64,000 nucleotides of DNA. Origin: Osedax fenrisi. Lineage: Eukaryota; Annelida; Polychaeta; Sabellida; Siboglinidae. The stretch is from assembly GCA_964019155.1 (NCBI GenBank), contig OZ025239.1, positions 416,001-480,000 on the forward strand, given 5' to 3'. Position 1 is the stretch's first letter, and each line of letters opens with the position of its first letter. The notes below the pieces were generated by a model, which did no database searches, had not been told where the DNA came from, and saw only the letters and a program-made list of their open reading frames with translations. A program made the translations under genes and the position numbers. Of the stretch, positions 12,850 to 24,777 are shown piece by piece.

Positions 12850-14616
12850 AGATTAGATAGAATAGGTAGATTAGGTAGATTAGATAGAATAGGTAGATTA
12901 GGTAGATTAGATAGAATAGGTAGATTAGGTAGATTAGATAGAATATGTAGATTAGGTAGATTAGATAGCTTAGTAGATTAGATAGATTAGGTAGATTAGA
13001 TAGATTAGATAGCTTAGTAGATTAGATAGAATAGGTAGATTAGGTAGATTAGATAGAATAGGTAGATTAGGTAGATTAGATAGAATAGGTAGATTAGGTA
13101 GATTAGATAGAATATGTAGATTAGGTAGATTAGATAGCTTAGTAGATTAGATAGATTAGGTAGATTAGATAGATTAGATAGCTTAGATAGATTAGATAGA
13201 TTAGATAGATTAGGTAGATTAGATAGATTAGATAGCTTAGTAGATTAGATAGATTAGATAGATTAGATAGATTAGGTAGATTAGATAGATTAGATAGCTT
13301 AGATAGATTAGATAGATTAGATAGATTAGGTAGATTAGATAGATTAGATAGCTTAGATAGCTTAGGTAGATTAGGTAGATTAGATAGCTTATATAGCTTA
13401 GATAGCTTATATAGCTTAGATAGATTAGATAGATTATATAGTTTAAGTAGCTTAGATAGATTAGGTAGATTAGATAGCTTAGGTAGATTAGATAGATTAT
13501 ATAGATTAGATATATTAGATAGCTTAGTAGATTAGGTAGATTAGATAGATTAGATAGATTAGATAGCTTATATAGATTAGATAGATTAGATAGATTAGAT
13601 AGATTAGTAGATTAAATAGATTAGATAGATTAGATAGATTAGATAGATTAGATAGATTAGATATATTAGATAGCTTAGATAGATTAGATATATTAGATAG
13701 CTTAGATAGATTAGATAGATTAGGTAGATTAGATAGATTAGATAGCTTAGATAGATTAGATAGATTAGATAGATTAGATAGATTAGGTAGATTAGATAGA
13801 TTATATAGCTTAGATAGCTTAGTAGATTAGATAGATTAGATATATTAGATAGCTTAGATAGATTAGATAGATTAGGTAGATTAGATAGATTAGATAGATT
13901 AGATAGATTAGATAGCTTAGATAGATTAGATAGATTAGATAGCTTAGATAAATTAGATAGATTAGGTAGATTATATAGATTAGATAGCTTATATAGATTA
14001 GATAGATTAGGTAGATTAGGTAGATTAGATAGATTAGATAGATTAGATAGCTTAAATATATTAGATAGCTTAGATAGATTAGATACATTATGTAGATTAG
14101 ATATCTTAGATAGCTTAGATAGATTAGATAGATTAGATAGATTAGATAGATTAGATAGCTTAGATAGATTAGATAGCTTAGGTAGATTAGATAGATTAGA
14201 TACATTAGATAGATTAGATAGATTAGATAGCTTAGATAGATTAGATAGATTAGATAGATTAGATATATTAGATAGCTTAGGTAGATTAGATAGATTAGAT
14301 AGATTAGATAGATTAGATAGATTAGATAGATTAGATAGCTTAGGTAGATTAGATAGATTATATAGATTAGATAGCTTAGATAGATTAGATACCTTATGTA
14401 GATTAGATAGCTTAGATAGCTTAGATAGATTAGATAGATTAGATAGATTAGATAGATTAGGTAGATTAGATAGCTTAGATAGATTAGATAGATTAGGTAG
14501 ATTAGATAGATTAGATAGATTATATAGATTAGATAGATTAGATAGCTTAGGTAGATTAGATAGATTAGATAGATTAGATAGATTAGATAGATTAGATAGA
14601 TTAGATAGATTAGATT
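12850..14616. repeat. ATTAGATAG minisatellite, about 1.77 kb
   Basis: Almost 200 tandem copies of a 9-bp unit, AGATTAGAT, with variants AGATTAGGT, AGAATAGGT, AGCTTAGAT and others. The 12850-12960 and 13020-13120 segments show a 27-bp higher-order unit (AGATTAGGT, AGATTAGAT, AGAATAGGT). Because 9 is a multiple of 3, long Tyr-Leu-Ile frames appear on the minus strand; these are not evidence of a gene. Confidence 0.95.
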
Positions 14617-14704
14617 ACGTACGATATAAACAGTACGTATGAGCTACATTTGATAACTTCACGGAATTTAATAACGCACATTATGCGTCGAGCACTGCGT
14701 ATCA

Positions 14705-14831
14705 CATTCACACGCATACACGCACACACATACACACACGCACACACATACACTCACACACGCATACACATACACACACACTCACACATACACGCACACA
14801 CGAACACTCACACATACACACTCACACACAT

Positions 14832-14864
<33 letters not shown>

Positions 14865-14872
14865 TATATACA
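14705..14872. repeat. CA-rich degenerate microsatellite
   Basis: CACACA runs interrupted by ACGC, ACTC and ATAC words, ending in a purer CA tract at about 14838-14864. Confidence 0.9.
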
Positions 14873-15036
14873 CACCAGCACTAGCTGTACTGGAATAATC
14901 ACTAAACGATTCCCTGAATCGATACGTTATTCGTATTATAATAACAAGTATGTTAAGTATTTAACAATAGATAGCCATTTGTATACACTCTATAATATAC
15001 ACCATGTACATACATGTACATGTCTAATATGTATGC

Positions 15037-15046
<10 letters not shown>

Positions 15047-15105
<59 letters not shown>
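15047..15105. repeat. (TA)n microsatellite
   Basis: Pure TA tract of about 60 bp. Confidence 0.95.
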
Positions 15106-15113
<8 letters not shown>

Positions 15114-15334
15114 GATTACATTCAATTGATTCCTACAGGAGCACATACAATGTCATAAATGGTTTCTTTAACATGCACGGTTCCAACATTACAAAAACGT
15201 TGTTTCTATATTAGTATGTGTGTATATCGAGTGAATTGAAATACAACTGTGCGCGCACACCGCGCACACACCCGCACACTTGTGGCGCCCTGCCGTGCGA
15301 ACTTAGGGTTTTATTTAAATAAGTCACGTGTTCA

Positions 15335-15354
15335 TGACCTATGACCTATGACCT
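15335..15354. promoter_or_regulatory. Three TGACCT half-sites spaced by 1 bp (DR1-like)
   Basis: TGACCT occurs at 15335-15340, 15342-15347 and 15349-15354, each separated by a single A. This matches the DR1 arrangement bound by RXR/HNF4-type nuclear receptors. It could equally be a 7-bp tandem duplication with no function. No gene start is recognised nearby. Confidence 0.3.
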
Positions 15355-15389
15355 TGTCGGTGTGACTTCTACGTGTGAAGGACATATAC

Positions 15390-15442
15390 GTTATCGTCAG
15401 TTCTCATCAGTTCTCGTCAGTTCTCACCAGTTCTCGTCAGTT
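15390..15442. repeat. 10-bp tandem repeat, CAGTTCTCGT
   Basis: Five adjacent copies of a 10-bp unit with G/A and C/T variants. Confidence 0.85.
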
Positions 15443-15838
15443 CTCGATGGGAATATTTACTCAAGTTCTTGTACATTTTGATATTTCTGTTTTGTTTGTG
15501 TGTTTAATAATAACGGATGAAATATATGATTCATTATTATTGTGAGAGAATATGCTATGGCGAGTTATTGAGTTAAATGTGTGTATGTGTGTATGTGTGT
15601 ATGTATATGTGTATGTGTGCGTGTGTATGTATATATTGTTTTTGTTGACATTATTTATTTAGAGGCATCATTTGTAATAATAGTTCTATAATGTGTAATT
15701 TTCAAATAATATATATCACATATATATATATATATATATATGATACACATACATCTATAGGTACATATAGCTAATAAAGATAGTATATATAATAATATAT
15801 AATTCGGTATGCATACATGTATGATACTATATGTATAG

Positions 15839-15840
<2 letters not shown>

Positions 15841-15906
<66 letters not shown>
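15841..15906. repeat. (GT)n microsatellite
   Basis: Pure GT tract of about 66 bp. Confidence 0.95.
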
Positions 15907-15909
<3 letters not shown>

Positions 15910-16728
15910 AGATAATGTATATTCTCATATGTGTATTTCCATGCATTAATATTCCACCGATATCCAAAGAAACTAAATTATATAACGTTTATTAAATTAT
16001 CTTTAAAATCGATATAAATATAAATATAAATATATAAATGAAAATCAATGTTATAAAAAGTGATGCATTGAAGTTTCGTTGTATGCTAATACATTTAATA
16101 ATTATATTTATATAAATATGAATATATATATATAAATATATATCTATATAAATATATATATAAATATAAAAATATATGTATATAATATATATTGATATCA
16201 AAATATATGTATATAATAATATATATAAAAATATAAATTAAATATAATAATATGAATACCTATAATGTGTGTGTTAGTCTGTGTTATGGATTCAATTACT
16301 ATATTATACATTATAGGTAAGTTTTATTAGTATTATTTGTATTGTTATTATTATTATTATATTTATAATTGTTTTGATTGGCCACGCCTCTTTAGTTCTT
16401 GGAATACTCGCTAGTTTTACTGATAATATCGGCGGTTATCGAACGCATAAGTGTGTTCATTCTAGGAAAAGTGTTGACGTCGTCTAGATATTTTAATTGC
16501 CCGCACGCAATAACTACCGGGATTATTATTCTGAGAACCTAAAGTATCCTAGAATAATCCTTATATAGAACAATCCGTCTATAGAACAATCCTTAGATAT
16601 AGATATCGCTAATATCGGTAAATATTATAAATATAATATAGTTTACTATAATAAATAATTCTACCGGCTTTTGTAAGTATCCGCTAGTTTGTGTGTGAAT
16701 TTCTCTCTCACTCATCACTCACTCACTC

Positions 16729-16731
<3 letters not shown>

Positions 16732-16781
<50 letters not shown>
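16732..16781. repeat. (TG)n microsatellite
   Basis: Pure TG tract following a short CACTCACTCACTCACT run. Confidence 0.95.
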
Positions 16782-16783
<2 letters not shown>

Positions 16784-17330
16784 TCGCTACCTAGCTATGT
16801 GTGATTTCACAACATCGATAACAGGTCTATAACATGTAATACATTTTGTGAATCCGCTCGTGTAATAGTTGATATGACTGTAGTGCTACATGTAGTACTG
16901 AATACTGTAGTATTATGCTTGAATCTATGTGTGTGTAATAAAAGCCCTCTTTGATGCACGTGTTTTTGACAGATAATGATTTCCTTGTGATGAGGGTTTA
17001 TTGTAATACTAAAATGTATCACAGATTATCACAGACTTGATGTACTATTTATTGCATTCAAGTGCTATCTATAGATCTGTACCACAGTGCTATCAAAGCT
17101 TTATATAACAATGCTTTGTATTCAGGAAATATATGAAATAGAATAATTTTTAAATAAATATTGAATGATATAAATAAGCATTATTGAAATAGATTTGTTA
17201 TCATATTAACGTATGAAATTCTATACAATTGTATACTATAGTTACTATACTATAGTATATATATACTATAGTATAAACTTTATACTATAAAGTGTATGTT
17301 TAATTATATATCAAAAATGATCAATAATTA

Positions 17331-17452
17331 TTCATTATAATGTACACTTATTCATTATAATGTACACTTATTCATTATAATGTACACTTATTCATTATAA
17401 TGTACACTTATTCAATAAAACGTATACTTATTCATTAAAATATACACTTTTA
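17331..17452. repeat. 20-bp tandem repeat
   Basis: Four near-identical copies of TTCATTATAATGTACACTTA, followed by two diverged ones with ATAAAA in place of ATAATG. Confidence 0.9.
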
Positions 17453-17702
17453 TTGTGTTCATCAACATAATGTTGATACATAATCAAGTTAATAATAGAA
17501 ACCCATAACCTATTGAATATTCCTAAACTCTATAGAATGACTACAACGCACAAGTAAATACTATGTTGACACCTGCAGAATTAACTACATTTCAGGCTTT
17601 TAATGATGACCACACAACCCATAACTAAATTCATCTTTAATTTACAAGTTTTTATTTACTATGCTTTATATGATGTATACTAAATGTATATTGATATTAT
17701 TA

Positions 17703-18089
17703 TGTATGTATGTATGTATGTATGTATGTATGTATGTATGTATGTATGTATGTATGTATGTATGTATGTATGTATGTATGTATGTATGTATGTATGTATG
17801 CATGTATGTATGTATGTATGTATGTATGTATGTATGTATGTATGTATGTATGTATGTATGTATGTATGTATGTATGTATGTATGTATGCATGTATGTATG
17901 TATGTATGCATGTATGTATGTATGTATTTATGTATGTATGTATGTATGTATGTATGTATGTATTTATGTATGTATGCATGTATGTATGTATGTATGTATG
18001 CATGTATGTATGTATGTATGTATGTATTTATGTATTTATGTATGTATGTATGTATTTATGCATGTATGTATGTATGTATGTATGTATGT
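17703..18089. repeat. (TATG)n tetranucleotide array
   Basis: About 97 TATG units, nearly pure in the 5' half. CATG and TTTATG variants accumulate in the 3' half. A 4-bp unit keeps every frame open here, which explains the overlapping Met-Tyr-Val-Cys and His-Thr-Tyr-Ile frames; they are not genes. Confidence 0.95.
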
Positions 18090-18422
18090 TAGGCAGTTGC
18101 TATTGATGGGTATAAGGATATATAATAATAAACATAACGAGACCAAGAAACGATAACGAACGATAATACAATAATAATAGTCATAATTTAGATTTATATT
18201 CAGTGCGGTATACGTAATAACAATATTTTGTATCTAGTTTTAAAGGTAGAATGGTTTTGGATATTCCGTATATTGATTGGATGAAATTCCAATTTATAAG
18301 GGACATATATGTCCCCATGTATACATTTGAAAGATCTACCTCCAAATCTCTTTTTGTTGTAGGGATAAGTTTTTAGTCAAATGACTCTAGTAGACCAAAG
18401 AGAATGGGAGGATTAATAGGAT

Positions 18423-19165
18423 CTTACCTTACCTTACCAGGTCGAACTTGCTCGGTAATCCATGACATGATTATACCACCCTATTCCATCCTCCATCGCT
18501 GTTTTCATCTCATCTATCGTTGTAAGATTCGTATCGTCTCTTAGTTGTACGATGTACGTATTTGCTGGTCGTCCGCGTTTTCGTTTACCACGATGTGGTT
18601 GCCAGATTATTAGATCGCTTACCAGTTTATCTTTGCTTCTCCAACAATTTCCGGCATGCCTTAATCTTTGTATTCGTATTGATTTGCTGATTTTTGGTAT
18701 TTTCACCATATAGTTGTTCATTTGTTAGATGATCTCTCCAGGATGTATTCATTACAGCACAAAGCATACGAGTGTAGGCTCCGTCAACCTTCTTTTCTAT
18801 CGATTGTGTTAGAGTCCATGTAACGGATCCGTAAACAAGTACGGATTCAACTGCTGCTCTGAAAAAGTTTCTTTTGAAACCATTCTTATATTTACATCTC
18901 TGTCAGTTAACTTAATATAACTTCCTAGATATTTGAAGTCTTATTCTAGTTTTATCATATTTCCGCCTATACTTTCCATATTTAGGTTATTGTTCTGGTT
19001 GAAATTGATATATTCTGTTTTATCAGTATTGATGTTAAGTCCTATTTCTTTTGCGGCTAGTTTAATTTTCAGTAATATAGTATTGGCATCTTTTAAGGTA
19101 TTACTTGTTACGGCAATGTCATCTGCGTAGTATATGTTGGTAATTTGTTCCGCGATAATAGAATC
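18423..19165 (-). mobile_element. RTE-like LINE reverse transcriptase relic, 3' end
   Basis: Reading the minus strand from about 19155, a YYADD catalytic motif opens the fragment. A stretch typical of the palm and thumb follows, then the RTE-type C-terminal block IQRLRHAGNCWRSKDKL and KRKRGRPANTY (about 18540-18690). A stop in the middle (near 18940) and a frame change (about 18870-18890) disable it. The 3' tail is three GGTAA-type units at 18423-18438, as is usual for RTE elements that end in short tandem repeats. The N-terminal and endonuclease parts are missing. Another LINE fragment abuts upstream in the same orientation. Confidence 0.85.
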
Positions 19166-19450
19166 TAAGAGGTTATAAAGGTTAATTGGTTGGTGTGTAA
19201 GTAATAATTTGTGAGTGAGGCATAGAAGTTTAAATAGGCAACGATTTTTAAAAGTTAACCATTTAAGTGAGGAAAGAAGTGAAGATACAGAGGTAGTATA
19301 CTTTAGAATAATATAAGTTAAAAGTAAGTCTAGTATACTTCTATAGAAGTACGAATAATACCATCAATGTTAATTATTGATATAGAAGGAAGAGAGCAGA
19401 GAAGATAGTTACAGTAATCAAGACGAGAAATAATAAGAGAGTTTATAAGA
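19166..19450 (-). mobile_element. CR1/jockey-like LINE fragment
   Basis: The minus-strand translation shows INSLIISRLDYCNYLLCSLP (about 19390-19450), the common LINE segment after the RT core. A KWLTFKNRCLFKLLCLTHKL block follows near 19210-19270, the usual next conserved segment. A frame break separates the two. The fragment ends where the RTE relic begins, so one element probably inserted beside or into the other. Confidence 0.75.
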
Positions 19451-19467
19451 ATAGCACAAGATATACA

Positions 19468-19576
19468 TACATACGTACACATACGCACACGCACACGCAC
19501 ACATACACATACCCACACACACGCACACGCACACACACGCACATATACACATATATACACACATATATGTATACAC
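19468..19576. repeat. CA-rich microsatellite
   Basis: Mixed CACACA, CGCACA and CATACA runs. Confidence 0.9.
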
Positions 19577-21120
19577 ACACTAAAGATCAACTGGTTTAGA
19601 ACTACTGTATACGTACATATACCGGTATACGGTACCATACGGTATACGGTATAACATCCGGGTGTACAGGTGTCGCCACCTCTCGGCAACACGTGAAATA
19701 CGCATACTTTGTTCTATGCGTGTACTTCCGTTACCCGTTTGTATCGACATGCCTGCAGGTTCTTAGGGTGTGTTTTAACTATTCAATTCGATATAAATAG
19801 ATATTTTGAATTAACTTTACATTACATTAAAGGGTTAATGGATGGTAAAGAAACACAATTTTATTTTGATTTGTTGTCTTTAAAAATGAGTAGTACACAT
19901 TTATGGATAATTGAAATCATTGCTTAACATAAATAGAGAAAGCATGACTATCGTGCGTGTCATTGTAACGCGAGATTATGTATGACTCACTCTTAAGGCG
20001 CTGTTTGTTCTCGTTGTGAATTAATAACGCCGAACTAAATATGTAGATAACATGATACATTGCTTGTTATTAATTTAGCATCCACCACGTGCTTCTCACC
20101 ATGGCAACAACATGTTTGTATTATGTAATACACTCTCTTAATTGTTATCTTCCACGATGAAATCATGATTGTAATGTGCTGTATGTTATTCATTGAATTT
20201 GACCCATTAACTAATTGATCAATAAGCATTATTTACTTTGAAATGTTAACGAAAAATAAATATACTCATATAAATTTATATTTATATTTGTTTTATTAAT
20301 ACGACACTATTTACCCTATCTGCAGATACGCGCATGCGCTGAATATTAATAGTATTTACTTTAAAATTTAAACGAAAAACAAACATATATATATGTTTAT
20401 TTTTCGTTGAAAGTTTAATGTACAATATTTAATAAGTTTAATGTACGTGAATGTTATTATCGTAAGAATACGCTTCGTATGTGTGTGTGTTTGTTTAAAA
20501 CTGTTTACTCAATCTTCACCGATTATCTGTATGTATGCATCAGACATGTCTGTAATGTTTAATATTGTCTAATATTTGAGCGTATTATAATACATATAGG
20601 TCACTTTACGTGTTAGATATTTGAATGCATTATAATAGATTATAATTTTTTATTGTGATATGAGATACACACTAATAATAATTGTATTTAAATATATATA
20701 TATATATGCGTTCTATGTTTAAGAAAACGGATCGACGGATTTACAAAATTTAAATTGCTACTAATTCTCTAGGACAATATTATTGTCATTGTTCAGATGA
20801 ATTTTTTGATTTCCCCCTCTATACCGATCATAATTACGTAAAACTGTCCTTTTAGAGCTATTTTCGACCTATTACTCTCTGTCGGGAAATCTTTTGATTT
20901 TAGAAGAAAAAGTTTCACATATAAAATGTATGCGAATGTGAGGTGTATAGTAAACATTTAGTTATAATCACTTTACTTTAATTAACGTTTATGCTATATT
21001 TAACAAAGTAATTTACAATTTTTATAAATACTTAAATTTAATTGCATGTTATAAATAAATAAATTGTTTCCTAAATTAAATCTTTGTTTACATCTACGTT
21101 GCTAACGATTCCACTACAAG
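19577..21120. other. Intergenic stretch, no gene recognised
   Basis: GTATACGGTA words repeat at 19620-19652. TATTTACTTT..AACGAAAAA..AAA is duplicated at about 20230-20265 and 20351-20385. The second copy forms an inverted repeat with TTTATTTTTCGTTGAAAGTTTAA at 20394-20418. These may belong to a non-autonomous element ending at 21157. Confidence 0.5.
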
Positions 21121-21125
21121 TATAA

Positions 21126-21158
21126 TACCCGTGCAACGCCGGGCCGTAGCCAGCTAGT
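21126..21158 (+). mobile_element. Possible Helitron 3' terminus
   Basis: The stretch ATACCCGTGCAACGCCGGGC followed by a short spacer and CTAGT resembles the 3' end of non-autonomous Helitrons: a GC-rich hairpin (CCCG...CGGG) a few bases before CTRR, with T outside. The stem is only about four pairs here and no matching 5' TC end was located, so the element limits are unknown. Confidence 0.35.
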
Positions 21159-21535
21159 ATATTATAAAGTAATTTAGTTTATTATAAATTTATAATAAAT
21201 TATTAATTAAATTATTTAAAATTCTTTGGGTTAACAAAGGTATACATTTAGTATATACCTTGTCTATAGACAATAACAATTACATCGTGTTCAACTCAAT
21301 TACTTTATAATATATTAGTATTGATCTCATATCACTATAACAAAATGATAATCTATTATAATGCATGCCACTATCTAACACGTATACTATATGTCGTACT
21401 ATACGTCGTACTATATGTCGTACTATACGTCGTATAGTGACCTATATAACTTAAGTAATACTAATATATGATATACATTAAAAGCGTTATAATAATAGTG
21501 GCTCTGTAATAGCGATGTAACGGTAAATACAGCTA

Positions 21536-21571
21536 ACAATAGGTAACAATAGGTAACAATAGGTAACATTG
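21536..21571. repeat. 11-bp tandem repeat, AATAGGTAACA
   Basis: Three adjacent copies. Confidence 0.85.
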
Positions 21572-21711
21572 TCATTCTACAAACATCCACGCCTATACAT
21601 ATTATACAATTGATGAAATTAAGCTGTATATATTGCCTCACATTATCTGTGAATTCATTTATCGTTGATACACCTACTTACGTCACGTCAAGTGATTACT
21701 TTGACCTTGAA

Positions 21712-21734
21712 TACTCTCAATGATATGACCTTGA
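21712..21734. promoter_or_regulatory. Two TGACCTTGA extended half-sites
   Basis: TGACCTTGA occurs at 21712-21720 and 21726-21734, the same strand and 14 bp apart. It is the complement of TCAAGGTCA, the extended monomer site of ERR and FTZ-F1/SF-1 type receptors. No nearby promoter is recognised, so function is speculative. Confidence 0.25.
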
Positions 21735-21958
21735 TTATATAGTTAATACAGCGATTATTAAATCCTGTAAACTGTTAGATGTATTATCTATATAGTATAA
21801 CAGTCAGAATTAACATAAGTCTGATAATATCAATACATAGTACGTATTATTTATTAGAAGACATTGTATTCTTTTATATATGTATATTATATAGGTATAT
21901 ACTTCTCCTAAAGGGCTTCAAAATAATATGCATTGTTGTCAATTGTTATCGCCATATA

Positions 21959-21992
<34 letters not shown>

Positions 21993-22107
21993 TTTATTAG
22001 AAGAAAGTTGTATATATATATCATGTGAATTATTAAATTCATTATATTATTGTTTCCTCTAAAAGGCTTCAGATGAAGATAAATTATCTTTTCTATGCTG
22101 TCGCCTG

Positions 22108-22165
<58 letters not shown>

Positions 22166-22325
22166 ATACTATATTAGGTATATCTGGAGTATAATAACCT
22201 ACCTTAACAGTATAGATTAGAAATCTAGATGATTCAGATTCGATCAGATGTATCAGACTATTATATTCAATAACTTTACTCTTGTGTTAATAAACGATAC
22301 ATAGACAATCAAGAAGTACAACTAC
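21735..22325. other. AT-rich intergenic DNA
   Basis: No gene. It contains an ATA trinucleotide run (21965-21992), a duplicated TATTTATTAGAAGA word (21848, 21990) and a TA tract at 22111-22159. Confidence 0.55.
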
Positions 22326-23260
22326 TAGGGCAAAGTAACCGAATACGGACACTCTCGATATCTCAGAAACCATAAATCCTATAAAATAATGTTTAATGAT
22401 TAAAATATTCATAATTATACAAATAATCTAAATAATTATTTTTTAAGTAGCCAAAATAGTGCTAAAATATCCAATAAACTGATTATTACATTTTTAAATT
22501 TATGAAAAAAAATGTCAATTTAAAATCTTCTCAAGAATATACAAATGTATCGATATAAAACATAACAATATATGATTGAAAACTAATGCATTCTAAATAT
22601 TATATACTTAATTGCTATATTTGTTATCAAATATTAATTAAGTTATAAGCATATATCTAGAGTTCATATAAGTCCCTAATACGGACACCCTACACTGTTA
22701 GAAATAAATGGTATAACATTGATTAAAAAATGGTATAACCCCGTGGCGTCCTGGTATACCATTTACGGTATAACTAAAAAAAACAAATGTTATACTATAT
22801 AATTTGTGATCTTATACCATTTAAATTAAGCTAGCTTATAGCTATATGGTATAACTAAAAAAAACAAATGTTATACCATATAATATGTGATCTTATACCA
22901 TTTAACGTAATTGTATGGTATAACTCGTATTTCCATATGTTATACCATATAATTCATAATGTTATACCCTTATTTTTAACAGTGTATAACCAATCAGCGC
23001 GCAGCGTTTGAACTATTCTAATATTCATAAAAATCATTTGCGTTATAATAATAATACCACCAATAAATCTAAATCTAAGAATTTTATTATTTAGATAATC
23101 AAACTGTATTATTAATTAATAAATAGTGTAATCGTATGTATCTGCTTCGTTAATCAATACTATATAGCTTATCTAGTGGTATATATGGTGTCCTTATTTG
23201 ACACACATTTCCGAGAGATAGTTAGAGTTAGTATAAAACAATCTTTTTAAAATAATTTAC
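22326..23260. mobile_element. Degenerate MITE-like relic containing a younger MITE
   Basis: The segment near 22338-22390 (AATACGGACACTCTCGATATCTCAG) resembles the left part of the element at 2250 (ATACCGACCCCCTCTCGTATCTCAG, 2285-2309). A third similar word set lies at 23190-23240 (GACACACATTTCCGAGAGATAG). CCCTAATACGGACACCC sits at 22674-22690, just before the inserted MITE. The boundaries are not clear. Confidence 0.4.
22693..22984. mobile_element. 292-bp MITE with CACTGTTA inverted ends
   Basis: The ends CACTGTTAGAAATAAATGG and, on the other strand, CACTGTTAAAAATAAGGG form an inverted repeat continuing into GTATAAC; only two mismatches appear over about 25 bp. TA flanks both sides (22691-22692, 22985-22986). 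Inside, an 81-bp unit is repeated (starting about 22767 and 22848), each containing GGTATAAC and GTTATACC in opposite orientation. No coding capacity. Confidence 0.85.
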
Positions 23261-24059
23261 ATACATTTTCTATATATATTAAAATTAATTAAATATAATT
23301 ACAAATAAATAAATGCAGTTTTTTTATAATACACATATACATAATATTTATTACATATATGTATATATTTAAAGACAATATATTTAAACAGCGTACGAAT
23401 TGTTATTTAAAATACCAAACAGTGATATAATATTGATATTACTATGTATATATTATCACCATATTATACTAATATTAACATAGTATGAAGATAATAAAAA
23501 TATCATGAAGAGGTACTACTGATATAATATAGATATAATACAGAGATAATACTAATGACATTACATATATACAAATGGTGAATTTGATGTTGTATCTAAT
23601 TTGAACTAAAGAAGTGGAGTAGGGTTGTAAATCTGGTGACATGAGGGAATATCCGCACGAAAAGCCCTATAGGGGTATTCTCTAGTGAGTCTCTTACAAC
23701 ATGTACATGTACAACTAACTACTATATAGATAATCAATCAATAATGTTCTCTGTCAATTATAACTAAGACTTAACTCATAACTATTTCACATTCTAGTAT
23801 TCCTTCTCTATCTATATATAAACATTTAATTCAATCCGCACATTACAAATCCCATATTTACTTTCAATGCTAATCTTAATCATGATAGGCATATATCTTA
23901 TAGCAGATATATTATAGTATATATTATAGTAGATATACTATATTAAATCTTATAGTAGATATACTATAGTATATCTTATAGTATATGTAAATTATCGAAT
24001 TTAAATATATATATATATATATTTAAATTATTTATTTTAGAAAAATGATAACTATACAA
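23261..24059. other. AT-rich intergenic DNA
   Basis: No gene. ATATTATAGTAGATATACTA-type words recur at 23900-23990. Confidence 0.55.
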
Positions 24060-24480
24060 TAGTATTGCATTCATATCAACTCTGATATTTATTCTGGTCT
24101 CGACTACTGGAATGATATCCTCTACTTTACATATCAATAACTAAAGTTGCTCATATTATTCGTGCTTCTATTAGACTAACTATTATCCTATCTTATTCTG
24201 ATTATACTACATCTATCTATCCACTTCTTCCATAACTCATTATAATATATCATATATACTTACTAAACATGTTACCTAAATAATCACCTACCCCGAATTC
24301 ATCCGCTATAGAGGGTATACCCTCTCTCAGTGGGTAGCAAGTGCGAATACATCCACCTAAATACAGTAAAGGGGTATTGCAGGTAGAACTTCTAAATGCA
24401 TGTCCTCTATATATTGAGATTCCTTCAATTATAAACAATAACAAAATCACAATACTTTTAAAACTATAGATTACAATGTA
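24060..24480 (+). mobile_element. Strongly decayed LINE fragment
   Basis: TCTCGACTACTGG and ATTATTCGTGCTTCTATTAG (about 24097-24175) parallel the segment of the first LINE at 867-951 (GATTATTGCGG, ATTATTCGTGCTTCTATACG). Downstream 24290-24480 has short stretches that could be its C-terminal tail. Several stops and frame changes are present. Confidence 0.5.
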
Positions 24481-24777
24481 TTAAGTGCAGTAAGGCATAT
24501 CTGTATGCATATATGCAGATATATGTATGAATGAATGAATGATATGTATGAATGTCCAAGTCATCATTGTTATTATAATTATTATTATTTTAAGTTTCTC
24601 CTCGATTCTTGCTGCCATTATTATATGTTAATCATTAATATTACAGTTTGTTATCTGATTATTTATTGCTGAGGTTATGACGTAATCGATAGGACCCCTC
24701 CCCTCCCGACCCCTCCCCTTCCGACCCCTCCTCTTGGCGTGTGATTAGTTCTCGCTATCCAAGAAATACGTGCATGT

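Larger units (their letters stand above)
14873..17330. other. Gene-poor intergenic stretch
   Basis: No gene recognised. It holds TA tracts (15047-15105, 15721-15741), a pure GT tract (15841-15906), another TG tract (16732-16781), ATAAATATAAATAT-type simple sequence (about 16010-16250) and candidate receptor half-sites at 15335-15354. Confidence 0.55.

Noticed and set aside
13819..14205. Tyr-Leu-Ile repeat frame
   Set aside because: 9-bp minisatellite without coding flanks.
17661..18156. Met-Tyr-Val-Cys repeat frames on both strands
   Set aside because: TATG tetranucleotide array.
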